Shown one piece after another: positions 57,299 through 64,000 of a stretch of 64,000 nt of DNA. This DNA is from CAWCTB01 sp963798275. GTDB lineage: Bacteria > Acidobacteriota > Terriglobia > Terriglobales > Acidobacteriaceae. The notes below the pieces were generated by a model. That model saw only the letters and a program-made list of their open reading frames with translations, did not search any database and had not been told where the DNA came from. Every line of letters begins with the position of its first letter. The first letter of the stretch is position 1. Where the stretch lies: NCBI GenBank assembly GCA_963798275.1, contig CAWCTB010000039.1, forward strand, positions 149,841-213,840, in the 5' to 3' direction. Both the position numbers and the translations under genes were made by a program.

Positions 57299-57982
57299 TC
57301 ATGGCGAAGTCGTATTCTTGCCGGCGGTGATCGCGCTGGCTTCCGCGGGTGTCAACCGCGACGCATCGCAGCCGACGAAGCCACTGACGCACGCCATGTA
57401 GTTGCGCTGATGATCGGAAACCATGACTGCGTTCAATTCCGATGTCGATAGTTTGGAGCGATCGCAATCTGCCCAACCGTCCCAACACTCCGTAACATTG
57501 CGCCGGCGCTGAGCCACCGTTATATCGCTCAGTTCGGAAGGGCTCAGTTTTGATAGCTTGCAGGACGGCCATCCGTTCCAGCAATCAGAGACGTTTCGTT
57601 GATTCTCTGCGACGGCAACACCGGCAGCTTCGGGCGCTGTCAACTTGGCATGGTCGCACGATCCCGCGCCGTTCCAACAATCGGACACCATGTTGCGGTG
57701 CGCAACTACCGCTACTTCAGCCCGTTCCGGCTCGCTCAGTGCGGAGCGATTGCATGACGTCCAGTCGTTTTCGCAGTCAGAGATGTTTTGCGCGTGCCTG
57801 GCCGCAGCCACCTCGTTCTTGTTGGCTTGAGTCAAAGCGGAGGGATTGCAGGTGTCCCAACCGTTCTTGCATGCGAACAGGTTTTCCTGCTGATCGGTCG
57901 ACTGTGCCCACATCAGCCTGGTGAAGCCAATAAGAGAAATTATCATCAATGAGTAAAAAACCGTTCGTGAGATTACCTTCAT
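57299..57982 (-). CDS. Secreted protein of six 32-residue repeats, each with a C-x6-C pair
   Basis: From the ATG at 57980-57982 (MKVISRTVFYSLMIISLIGF, signal peptide to about residue 27) the product is 227 residues. Cys residues fall at 38/45, 70/77, 102/109, 134/141, 166/173 and 198/205. The pair is always C-x6-C and the period is exactly 32. The repeat pattern is C-x-N/D-G-W/F-x2-C-D/N-x-S-K/A-L-S/T-x2-E, then a helical stretch ending in R-N. Each repeat could form one disulfide-closed loop and a helix. I do not recognise a named domain. It is the first gene of a probable four-gene operon preceded by two palindromes. Confidence 0.85.
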   Translation of the reverse strand: MKVISRTVFYSLMIISLIGFTRLMWAQSTDQQENLFACKNGWDTCNPSALTQANKNEVAAARHAQNISDCENDWTSCNRSALSEPERAEVAVVAHRNMVSDCWNGAGSCDHAKLTAPEAAGVAVAENQRNVSDCWNGWPSCKLSKLSPSELSDITVAQRRRNVTECWDGWADCDRSKLSTSELNAVMVSDHQRNYMACVSGFVGCDASRLTPAEASAITAGKNTTSP

Positions 57983-58039
57983 GCGATTCCGCCTTTTCCG
58001 CGCGCGGGCGGCTAGACACCCCGCCTGAATTGCACCCCC

Positions 58040-58101
58040 ATTATTGGTCTGACAAGCCGGCAAAAGCTGTTCAACATTGCTCAGTGAGCAGTTCTGCTCA
58101 G
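58040..58101 (-). promoter_or_regulatory. Promoter with two tandem Crp/Fnr-type palindromes upstream of the repeat-protein operon
   Basis: Box 1 is CTGTTCAACATTGCTCAG (58067-58084). Box 2, touching it, is GTGAGCAGTTCTGCTCAG (58084-58101). On the minus strand AATAAT (58040-58045) is a -10 hexamer, placing the start near 58033. Box 1 then centres about 42 bases and box 2 about 59 bases upstream, as for class II activation by a CRP-like dimer. No -35 hexamer is needed or seen. Confidence 0.6.
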
Positions 58102-58125
58102 ACGAATGCGGTGCCGCGGCGAAAC

Positions 58126-58157
58126 AATGAGACTGTGCCTTAATGAGACTGTGCCTT
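58126..58157. repeat. Perfect tandem duplication of 16 bp
   Basis: AATGAGACTGTGCCTT occurs twice in direct succession (58126-58141 and 58142-58157) in the spacer between the repeat-protein operon and the next plus-strand gene. It looks like a recent slippage or short duplication. Confidence 0.85.
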
Positions 58158-58267
58158 GCTGTGTGGCTTCGCACTTCCCAGGCTTCTTGAAGAGCAACGG
58201 CTGCCGTCGTCAGCCTTTGTCGTAGGACGCGGGATCGCGCCAAGAGGACACTCGCCCGGAGGACACA

Positions 58268-58708
58268 ATGATCGCTAATTCAACATTGTCGCCAGTCGCC
58301 TCCCTTCAGATGGACGCCATGCTTGCGGATGCGCTGGTTCTGAACTGGAGTGACCTGATGCCTGAACTGACATCGGGCCTGATCCATGTTGAATATCACG
58401 TCGGCCCTCGCGGGTCGGTCGAGTACATGAAAGTGTGGGCATCTACCACTCGCGGTCACTGGGACCTGGTGTGTGAGCACTTTATGCGCTCAGGTGCTTC
58501 AACCGAAAGCGGACTTCGATTCGCCAACGGATACAAATCCGAAGGGCTCGAGAGAATGCTGGACTCGATCATGCAACACCAGCAAATACTCATCCTGGAC
58601 ACCCCTCCTGGCGCCGATCGCATGATTCAGGTTCCCCCGCCGACCGAGAAGGACAGACATGCAGCAACTGGGATGATGGAAGCCTTTCATGACCGATTGG
58701 CAGGGTGA
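58268..58708 (+). CDS. Hypothetical protein (146 residues)
   Basis: Starts MIANSTLSPVASLQMDAMLA 6 bases after a GGAGG site (58257-58261). It is soluble, mixed alpha/beta, with no signal peptide or Cys motif. Recognisable features: L-I-H-V-E-Y-H-V-G-P-R-G-S-V-E-Y-M-K-V-W-A and a C-terminal helix M-M-E-A-F-H-D-R-L-A-G. I do not recognise the family. Ribosome site and codon use support a real gene. It is divergent from the repeat-protein operon. Confidence 0.65.
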   Translation: MIANSTLSPVASLQMDAMLADALVLNWSDLMPELTSGLIHVEYHVGPRGSVEYMKVWASTTRGHWDLVCEHFMRSGASTESGLRFANGYKSEGLERMLDSIMQHQQILILDTPPGADRMIQVPPPTEKDRHAATGMMEAFHDRLAG

Positions 58709-58768
58709 GCTGCGGCGAGCATGTCTTTGCCGCTCTCGCTGCATTCGTCTCTCCAGTTTGTCGTCGGT

Positions 58769-58837
58769 CTAATCGGCCCTGTCCGCACAGAACGAGCAGA
58801 GCCACAGGGTGGAAAGAATCATCAAAGGTTTCGACAC
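58769..58837 (-). CDS. Possible 22-residue peptide with strong ribosome site
   Basis: AGGAGG and a five-base spacer precede GTG at 58835-58837. The frame reads M-S-K-P-L-M-I-L-S-T-L-W-L-C-S-F-C-A-D-R-A-D and stops at TAG 58769-58771. The frame stays open and charged beyond the stop (T-D-D-K-L-E-R-R-M-Q-R-E-R-Q-R), so a substitution or truncation of a longer small protein is possible. Weak call based on the ribosome site only. Confidence 0.25.
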   Translation of the reverse strand: MSKPLMILSTLWLCSFCADRAD

Positions 58838-58904
58838 GGTGGCCTCCTGGGGTCTAACACACATTGTTAAGCAACTATATGCATTCCAGTCAGCGCCATC
58901 GGTT

Positions 58905-59615
58905 TTAGGTGGCCAACCGTTGAAGGGCGGACATGTTCTGGATTAGCAGAGTCGAGCCGTGAAGATGTGCGATATGCTGTTTGCGAAAGTTGGCGAGGGT
59001 GCGCGTAACGGTTTCACGCGACATGCCGATGATTTGACCAATCTCATCGTGGGTCAAGGCCACCCTAATTCCGTGAGTGGTGGCCATCGCCGACCCCTCC
59101 TGCGACCAATCCATCATTAAGCGGGCGATTCTTTCCGGTGCCGAGCGAATTACGAAGGAGCGGAGTTGAGTGTACGCGTGCTGGCACTCGTGGCTTAGAT
59201 GTACCGCCGCATGCATGCATGCGTCACCGTGCACTTGAAGGAACTGAAGGAATTCGGCCCGTTTGACGAAGTTGAGTTGGCACGCCTGGCCAGTTTCCGC
59301 TGTCGTCTCATGGGAGGTTCCGGACACAGTTGCGTTCAGCCCTAATACCTCGCCCGGCCTTGCAATCTTTAGTATGAGGGTCTGACCTGCGCTCGAAGTC
59401 GCTGACAATTTGACAAGGCCCCTGCACAGTATGTAAATACCCCGGCATGCCTGGCCCTCGACGAACAGGGTCGCCCCCGCGGGATAGGCAACGGTGAACT
59501 TGATCTTCTGAAAGGCTTCCATATCTGCTTTGGGCAAGCGACAGAAGAACCCCTCGGAGCAAAGGTTACACGAGAGACAGTCCTCTACCAGTTCCATCCC
59601 GTATGGTGAACGCAT
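58905..59615 (-). CDS. Crp/Fnr-family transcriptional regulator with N-terminal Cys cluster
   Basis: From the ATG at 59613-59615 (MRSPYGMELVEDCLSCNLCS) the product is 236 residues. Cys 13, 16, 19 and 25 include the spacing C-x2-C-x5-C (16/19/25), as in the Fe-S cluster of E. coli FNR. The cNMP-type beta-barrel has Y-P-A-G-A-T-L-F-V-E-G-Q, G-I-Y-I-L-C-R-G-L-V-K-L and P-G-E-V-L-G-L-N. A dimer helix and a winged helix follow: L-T-H-D-E-I-G-Q-I-I-G-M-S-R-E-T-V-T-R-T-L (recognition helix R-E-x2-x-R, as in CRP). It may sense O2, NO or redox state. A palindrome lies 41.5 bases upstream of its predicted start point. Confidence 0.88.
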   Translation of the reverse strand: MRSPYGMELVEDCLSCNLCSEGFFCRLPKADMEAFQKIKFTVAYPAGATLFVEGQACRGIYILCRGLVKLSATSSAGQTLILKIARPGEVLGLNATVSGTSHETTAETGQACQLNFVKRAEFLQFLQVHGDACMHAAVHLSHECQHAYTQLRSFVIRSAPERIARLMMDWSQEGSAMATTHGIRVALTHDEIGQIIGMSRETVTRTLANFRKQHIAHLHGSTLLIQNMSALQRLAT

Positions 59616-59731
59616 ACGCCACCCTCTCTGCCGGAGGCCCACGTTGCTGCAGAATCCCCGGCAGCGGATAGAGGAGAAACTCCTGCTTCTGGGGAAGCCG
59701 GCTGCCAGGGATTCTAGCGCTATGGTCGGAA

Positions 59732-59775
59732 ACGATAAATCGCACCTCCCCGCTGGTCTGTTCAATATTGCTCAG
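59732..59775 (-). promoter_or_regulatory. Crp/Fnr-type palindrome and -10 element upstream of the regulator gene
   Basis: CTGTTCAATATTGCTCAG (59758-59775) differs at one base from box 1 at 58067. On the minus strand TATCGT (59732-59737) is a plausible -10, giving a start near 59725; the box then centres 41.5 bases upstream. This implies autoregulation. Confidence 0.6.
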
Positions 59776-59834
59776 ATCCTCACTTCTTCACGGGTGACAA
59801 CCTTTTTGGACTTTGACGCTAGTGCAGGCAATCT

Positions 59835-59878
59835 CTGAGCAAGATTGCTCAGTCTGCCATGCCAGCCGGGTGTACTCT
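59835..59878 (+). promoter_or_regulatory. Perfect Crp/Fnr-type palindrome and -10 element upstream of the small basic protein gene
   Basis: CTGAGCAA-GA-TTGCTCAG (59835-59852) is perfectly symmetric. On the plus strand TACTCT (59873-59878) is a weak -10 with a TG just upstream; a start near 59885 puts the box centre 41.5 bases upstream. Confidence 0.55.
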
Positions 59879-59906
59879 GCGAACCGAGAACAATATGGGA
59901 GAACTA

Positions 59907-60095
59907 ATGATGGGCACCCCAGAAGCAGAAGCTCCGGAATCGACGGAAACGCCTGAGACGACACAGAGGCACCCAAGACAGGAAGCCCCTCTCAATCGGG
60001 CGGCCGACAAGCGTGCTGATTCCATAAGAGCGAAAAAGAAGCAAAGACGTACCGCACACAAAGTCGCCCTGAGAAGGCCACATACCAATGGGTAG
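59907..60095 (+). CDS. Small basic protein (62 residues)
   Basis: ATG-ATG at 59907-59912 follows GGGAGA by five bases. The product starts M-M-G-T-P-E-A-E-A-P-E-S-T and has an acidic Thr/Glu/Pro-rich first half, then R-A-K-K-K-Q-R-R-T-A-H-K-V-A-L-R-R-P-H-T-N-G. The Lys/Arg-rich tail with H-T-N-G ending resembles tiny nucleic-acid-binding proteins seen in Acidobacteria. It is divergent from the Crp/Fnr gene and preceded by a palindrome. Function unknown. Confidence 0.5.
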   Translation: MMGTPEAEAPESTETPETTQRHPRQEAPLNRAADKRADSIRAKKKQRRTAHKVALRRPHTNG

Positions 60096-60149
60096 TTGCG
60101 TGTGTGGGCTGGATTCGGGAAAAGCTGCAGTGAGACACCGGAGACAACA

Positions 60150-60371
60150 ATGAATTGGGACAGCGTAGAAGAGAAGTGGAAACAGCTGATCGGTTCTGCC
60201 AGGGAGAACTGGAACAAGCTTACCGACCAGGATCTCGAGCGGATATCCGGCAAGCGCGAGCCACTGATAAGCAAAATCCAGGAAACCTACGGAATTACCA
60301 GGCGAGAGGCCGGCAAGCAAGTGTGGGACTGGGGCAAGAGCGTGGAGCGAACTCGGAAGACAATTGCATAA
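60150..60371 (+). CDS. CsbD-family general stress protein
   Basis: From the ATG after GGAG the product is 73 residues, MNWDSVEEKWKQLIGSAREN, then W-N-K-L-T-D-Q-D-L-E-R-I-S-G-K-R-E-P-L-I. The W-K-Q-x-x-G, W-x-K-L-T-D-x-D-L and G-x-x-x-x-L motifs are those of CsbD, a small helical bacterial stress protein of unknown mechanism. Confidence 0.92.
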   Translation: MNWDSVEEKWKQLIGSARENWNKLTDQDLERISGKREPLISKIQETYGITRREAGKQVWDWGKSVERTRKTIA

Positions 60372-60498
60372 ATATCTGCGTCCCCTTGAGTGATGCCTTT
60401 TCTATCGGACGGCGAATGATCCACACGCGGAGTAACTGATCTTCACCAGCATTTTTCTGCGAACTCGGCTTTGGCAAGGCAGAGAGAAGTGAACTTCC

Positions 60499-62856
60499 AT
60501 GAACACAATACTGAAGAAATTGAGTTGGATGACCGCGCTGTTCGTGGCCGCGATCCTAACGCTAACGTTCCCGGCAGCGGCTTCCGCGGATAGTGACGAC
60601 CCGCCGGGCCGCGTGGCACGAATTCGGTATCTTCAGGGTTCGGTTTCTTTCGAGCCGGCAGGCGAAGCGGATTGGGTCTCGGCTGTGACCAATCGGCCCA
60701 TGACAACTGGGGACCAACTGTGGGCCGACGCTGGCTCTCGGGCGGAGGTACAGATTGGTTCGGCGATGATTCGCGTGGATGCCGACACCGGCTTCTCCTT
60801 CCTGAACCTGGACGACCGCACCGTGCAGATCCAGCTTACAGAGGGAACGCTGACTCTGCGGGTACAGAGGCTAGGCAGCGACGAAATCTTCGAAGTAGAT
60901 ACGCCAAACCAGGCATTTTCCGTTACGCAACCAGGTCAGTACCGCGTTGAGGCTGGGCCAGACGGAAACTCGTCCATGGTGATCGTCCGTCAGGGCCAGG
61001 GAGAAGTGACCGGCGGCGGCCGAACTTACGATATTCATTCCGGGCAGAGCGGCACGTTTACTGGCATGGATTCATTGGACGGTTATGTCTCCGCTGCTGG
61101 CGATCAGGATGACTTCGACAATTGGGGACAATCCCGCGACCACCAGTATGAAGGATCGCAATCGGCGCGTTACGTCTCACGCGACGTAGTCGGCTACGAA
61201 GACCTGGACAACAACGGCACATGGCGTTCGGACCCGACTTATGGCAACGTTTGGATGCCGACGGCAGTTCAGTCCGGATGGGCCCCGTATCACAATGGCC
61301 ATTGGGTCTGGATTGCTCCCTGGGGCTGGACTTGGGTTGATGACGCGCCTTGGGGCTATGCACCGTTTCACTATGGCCGGTGGGTTTCTCTCCAGGGTAG
61401 CTGGGGCTGGGTGCCGGGACCAATCAACTACCAACCGGTGTATGCGCCCGCACTCGTGGCCTTCATCGGCGGACCGAATTTCGGCGTATCAATGTCGGTG
61501 GGCGGAGGCGGTTATGGTGGCGGAGACGTCGGCTGGTTCCCGCTGGGTCCAAGAGAAGTTTATGTGCCCGGATATAACGCAAGTCGAGGGTACGTGGACC
61601 GCGTCAACACCAGCAACACCAACGTCAGTGATACGACCATTGCCGACGTCTATAACCATCAAGTCACAAATAGCAACAACAAGAACATCACGTACGTGAA
61701 CAAAACGGTGCCGGGCGCAGTGACCGCCGTCCCGCAGAGCGCGTTCAGGAGCTCTACGCCGGTGGCGAGGGTGGCCGTGCCTGTCAGCGAAAAACAAATC
61801 GCCTCTGCGCCCGTTGTGTCGAGAGCCGTTGTGGCTCCAACCCGAGACAGCGTTCTCGGAACTCCGGCATCGAATGCCAATCGTGTCGCTCGGCCACCGG
61901 CGGCCATTGCCAATCGTCCGGTGGTGGCAAAGGCAACTCCGCCTCCGCCCCCGGTGCCTTTTGCCAAGCAACAGCAAGAGCTGGTAAAACACCCCGGCCA
62001 GCCCCTGGCGGCTCACGAAGTACAGATCCTGCGCCCGGCAAACCTTGCGGCGGCACGGCCCATGGTCAAGCAAGCGCCACCGGGTAAACCCGCGACCCTG
62101 AGTACAAACCGTCCAATTAGCCAACCGGTCGTCGGTAACTCCAGGCCGCCAGCCAACGCGCAGGCGCCAACTGTGCCCGTGAATAAACCCGCCAACGTGC
62201 CGGTGGCGAATGCCCCAGCCGATAAGATTCAACCAATTCACGCCGACCAGCCCCCTTCGGCACAACAGCAGCAGGCCGACAAGACTCGCGAACAACAGGC
62301 TGCTCAGCAACAGGCAGCACAGCAGCAAGCCGACAAGACTCGTGAACAACAGGCTGCTCAGCAACAGGCAGCACAGCAGCAAGCCGACAAGACTCGTGAA
62401 CAACAGGCTGCTCAACAGCAGGCGGCACAACAGCAGGCAGAAAAGGCTCGCGGGCAGCAGGCGGCTCAGCAACAAGCCGATAAGGTACGCGGACAGCAGG
62501 CGGCACAACAGCAGGCGGCACAACAGCAGGCCGACAAGACTCGCGAACAACAGGCTGCTGAGCAACAGGCGGCTCAGCAACAAGCCGATAAGGTTCGCGG
62601 ACAGCAAGCGACACAACCGCAGGCAGCGCAACAGCAAGCCGCGCAGCAACAAGCAGCGCAACTTCAGGCGGAGAAGGCTCAGCAACAGCAGGCAACTCAG
62701 CAGCGGCCCGACCGTCCACCAAGTGCACACCCTGCTCCGCAACCAACAGTGCAGCCCGCCCAACGGCCCCAGGCGCAGCCAAGTCCGCCGCTGACGCCAG
62801 CCGAGAAAGCCCGCGGGGAACAGCAGAAGCGGGAAGAGAAACCTCCATCGCAATAG
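60499..62856 (+). CDS. Secreted FecR/DUF6600-domain protein with Gln/Ala-rich repeat tail
   Basis: A 785-residue protein with a signal peptide (A-A-I-L-T-L-T-F-P-A-A-A-S-A). The FecR-like domain spans about 37-180 (G-R-V-A-R-I-R-Y-L-Q-G-S-V-S-F, G-D-Q-L-W-A-D-A-G-S-R-A-E-V-Q-I-G). DUF6600 with many Trp/Tyr follows (G-T-W-R-S-D-P-T-Y-G-N-V-W-M-P, G-H-W-V-W-I-A-P-W-G-W-T-W-V-D-D-A-P-W-G-Y). From about residue 430 it is Pro/Ala-rich, and from about 590 it is a Gln/Ala-rich repeat with 18-residue period (A-D-K-T-R-E-Q-Q-A-A). Such proteins are common in Acidobacteria, with no proven function. The gene is intact. Confidence 0.85.
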   Translation: MNTILKKLSWMTALFVAAILTLTFPAAASADSDDPPGRVARIRYLQGSVSFEPAGEADWVSAVTNRPMTTGDQLWADAGSRAEVQIGSAMIRVDADTGFSFLNLDDRTVQIQLTEGTLTLRVQRLGSDEIFEVDTPNQAFSVTQPGQYRVEAGPDGNSSMVIVRQGQGEVTGGGRTYDIHSGQSGTFTGMDSLDGYVSAAGDQDDFDNWGQSRDHQYEGSQSARYVSRDVVGYEDLDNNGTWRSDPTYGNVWMPTAVQSGWAPYHNGHWVWIAPWGWTWVDDAPWGYAPFHYGRWVSLQGSWGWVPGPINYQPVYAPALVAFIGGPNFGVSMSVGGGGYGGGDVGWFPLGPREVYVPGYNASRGYVDRVNTSNTNVSDTTIADVYNHQVTNSNNKNITYVNKTVPGAVTAVPQSAFRSSTPVARVAVPVSEKQIASAPVVSRAVVAPTRDSVLGTPASNANRVARPPAAIANRPVVAKATPPPPPVPFAKQQQELVKHPGQPLAAHEVQILRPANLAAARPMVKQAPPGKPATLSTNRPISQPVVGNSRPPANAQAPTVPVNKPANVPVANAPADKIQPIHADQPPSAQQQQADKTREQQAAQQQAAQQQADKTREQQAAQQQAAQQQADKTREQQAAQQQAAQQQAEKARGQQAAQQQADKVRGQQAAQQQAAQQQADKTREQQAAEQQAAQQQADKVRGQQATQPQAAQQQAAQQQAAQLQAEKAQQQQATQQRPDRPPSAHPAPQPTVQPAQRPQAQPSPPLTPAEKARGEQQKREEKPPSQ
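62269..62690 (+). repeat. 54-bp coding tandem repeats (Gln/Ala-rich)
   Basis: The unit starting at GCCGACAAGACT recurs at 62275, 62329 and 62383, exactly 54 bases apart (18 codons), with near-identical sequence. It then continues as degenerate copies (A-E-K-A-R-G, A-D-K-V-R-G) to about 62690. Repeat number is likely to vary between strains. Confidence 0.85.
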
Positions 62857-63131
62857 GAGCGCCAGCGGGACTTGATCCCTGGCTTGATGAAGCCAGCACG
62901 AGCGTCATGCAAGGCCGTGCACATCATGCCTCGGGGATGGGGAAAGATGCCGATTCGCGGTGATCTCGCCGCCTCTCCCGCCCACATTCCGATTGCATCT
63001 TTTAAACGGTGGGACGAGCAATACTGACCAGCTTTCGGCAGCCCGATCGATGGATACTCGGCTGGAGGCAAGGAAACTTCCCAACCCCGATCTCAACTGC
63101 TCGCTGACACAAGTGATTTAAGGAGTTTTCA

Positions 63132-63707
63132 ATGAATCTCAATCTAATGGACCCAAAACTGATTGCTCTCGCAGTCGTAGTGGTTCTAGTAATCGTCGTT
63201 GCGGTTGCGCTTTATATGCGAAAACGCAGGAACACTACGGCCGGGCTAAAAAACCGTTTCGGACCGGAATACGACCGGGCCGTTAAACAACTTGGATCTG
63301 AACGCAAAGCCGAAGCGAAGCTGGCGGATCGTGAAACGCGGGTTGACTTGCTGAAGATCCGTGATCTCGACCTGGCGGAACGTGAACGCTACGTGGCGCA
63401 GTGGCAGACGGTGCAATCCCGCTTTGTCGACTATCCGAAGGGTGCAGTGACGGAAGCCGATGAGTTGGTGTGCTCGTTGATGCAGACCCGTGGATATCCC
63501 GTCGCTGATTTCGATCAGCGTGCGGCGGATATCTCCGTCGACCATCCCCGCGTCGTGGAGAACTATCGCTCGGCGCACGCCATCGCATTGCGGCTAGGCA
63601 AAGGCGACGCCAGCACGGAAGAGCTGCGGACTGCGATGATCCACTATCGTTCGCTCTTCGACGAACTGGTGCAGGTGCAAACAACTGGCGACAAGAGAGT
63701 TGCGTAA
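63132..63707 (+). CDS. Membrane-anchored protein of unknown function (191 residues)
   Basis: A short N-terminal part, one membrane helix (L-I-A-L-A-V-V-V-V-L-V-I-V-V-A-V-A-L-Y-M at about 10-29), then R-K-R-R. The soluble part has F-G-P-E-Y-D-R-A-V, R-E-T-R-V-D-L-L-K-I-R-D-L, W-Q-T-V-Q-S-R-F-V-D-Y-P and M-Q-T-R-G-Y-P-V. These conserved blocks define a hypothetical family I have no function for. Start follows AAGGAG. A CsbD gene is directly downstream. Confidence 0.75.
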   Translation: MNLNLMDPKLIALAVVVVLVIVVAVALYMRKRRNTTAGLKNRFGPEYDRAVKQLGSERKAEAKLADRETRVDLLKIRDLDLAERERYVAQWQTVQSRFVDYPKGAVTEADELVCSLMQTRGYPVADFDQRAADISVDHPRVVENYRSAHAIALRLGKGDASTEELRTAMIHYRSLFDELVQVQTTGDKRVA

Positions 63708-63775
63708 CCACAAGGTCTACCGCTCTCCAGAAATAGGAGTCGACGGCACCTTGCGCAGCAATAAAGGAGAAATAC

Positions 63776-63958
63776 ATGATGAAACCGAGCACCGACGATA
63801 AAACAAGCGGCACGCTTCACGAGGTCAAAGGAACAATCAAGGAGAAAGTGGGAGAAATTACCAACGACCCCGCCTTGGAGGCTGATGGCAGAGCTGAAAA
63901 GAATGCCGGCAAAGTTCAACACTGGATCGGCAAAGTCGAAAAGGCCGTCGGGCAATAA
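63776..63958 (+). CDS. CsbD-family stress protein (second copy)
   Basis: A 60-residue protein starting M-M-K-P-S-T-D-D-K-T-S-G after AAGGAG with a six-base spacer. The CsbD pattern is H-E-V-K-G-T-I-K-E-K-V-G-E-I-T-N-D-P-A-L-E-A-D-G-R-A-E-K-N-A-G-K-V-Q. It is a typical short CsbD and different in type from the copy at 60150. The last 42 bases of the window hold no feature. Confidence 0.92.
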   Translation: MMKPSTDDKTSGTLHEVKGTIKEKVGEITNDPALEADGRAEKNAGKVQHWIGKVEKAVGQ

Positions 63959-64000
63959 GCGAATTAACACCAAAATTCTGAGACCAGAGAGGTCAAGACA

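Noticed and set aside
58067..58101. LexA box (CTGT-N8-ACAG) reading of the palindromes
   Set aside because: The symmetric core TGAGCA/TGCTCA and 18-bp length differ from LexA boxes, and no SOS gene is nearby.
62269..62690. CRISPR-like array
   Set aside because: The repeats are in a coding frame, contiguous, and have no unique spacers.

Overview
The window reads as a chromosomal segment of a GC-rich, diderm, free-living bacterium, most likely an Acidobacteriota (class Terriglobia, relatives of Koribacter or soil metagenome bins). This is inference from gene content and protein style: LptD, a TonB/ExbB/ExbD system, Acidobacteria-type S9 peptidases and amidohydrolases, APC permeases and a secreted FecR/DUF6600 protein. 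No phage, insertion sequence, CRISPR array or rRNA operon is visible. One tRNA, tRNA-Ser(GCU), is present.

Layout. 0-9.6 kb, minus strand: lemA (cut by the window edge), nucleotidyltransferase, TPM-domain protein, phosphoesterase, hypB-hypA, clpB, hsp20 with a clear promoter and terminator, rlmI and a coiled-coil zinc-ribbon protein. 9.8-17.3 kb, plus strand: LprI-like protein, DPP IV-type peptidase, amidohydrolase, APC permease, adenosine deaminase-like enzyme, Asp/Glu racemase-like protein. 17.3-23.2 kb, minus: parvulin lipoprotein, DsbA-like lipoprotein, larE, lptD. 23.5-29.0 kb, plus: RDD protein, APC transporter, gltX. 28.8-40.9 kb, minus: PLP lyase, biotin carboxylase pair, TPR lipoprotein, exbD-exbD-exbB-tonB, then tgt-yajC-secD-secF in the classical order. 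42.4-49.0 kb, plus: dnaB, alpha/beta hydrolase, pyrH, M1-type peptidase, tRNA-Ser.

49.2-64 kb is a stress and envelope region of mostly small genes: RRM protein, GH130 enzyme, glycosyltransferase, SYLF protein, two tiny membrane proteins (lmo0937-like and DUF3309-like), a lone receiver domain, an ice-binding/PEP-CTERM protein, a four-gene operon of unknown proteins, a Crp/Fnr regulator, two CsbD proteins and the FecR/DUF6600 protein. Several of these genes are under 65 codons.

The most interesting signal is at 56.6-60.1 kb. A Crp/Fnr regulator with an FNR-like Cys cluster lies beside copies of an 18-bp palindrome (CTGwkCAA-N2-TTGCTCAG). One copy sits about 41.5 bp upstream of the start point expected from a -10-like hexamer in front of each of three units: the regulator itself, a divergent small basic gene, and a four-gene operon. 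That operon encodes a secreted protein of six exact 32-residue repeats, each with a C-x6-C pair, two zinc-ribbon proteins and one further small protein. I propose a small, apparently undescribed redox-type regulon.

Caution on sequence quality. About 18 genes, many of them essential (clpB, gltX, secD, secF, tgt, lptD), are broken by single-base frameshifts, nearly all in the first 41 kb. These look like uncorrected indels in the assembly, not pseudogenes. For those genes I give the reconstructed full extent.
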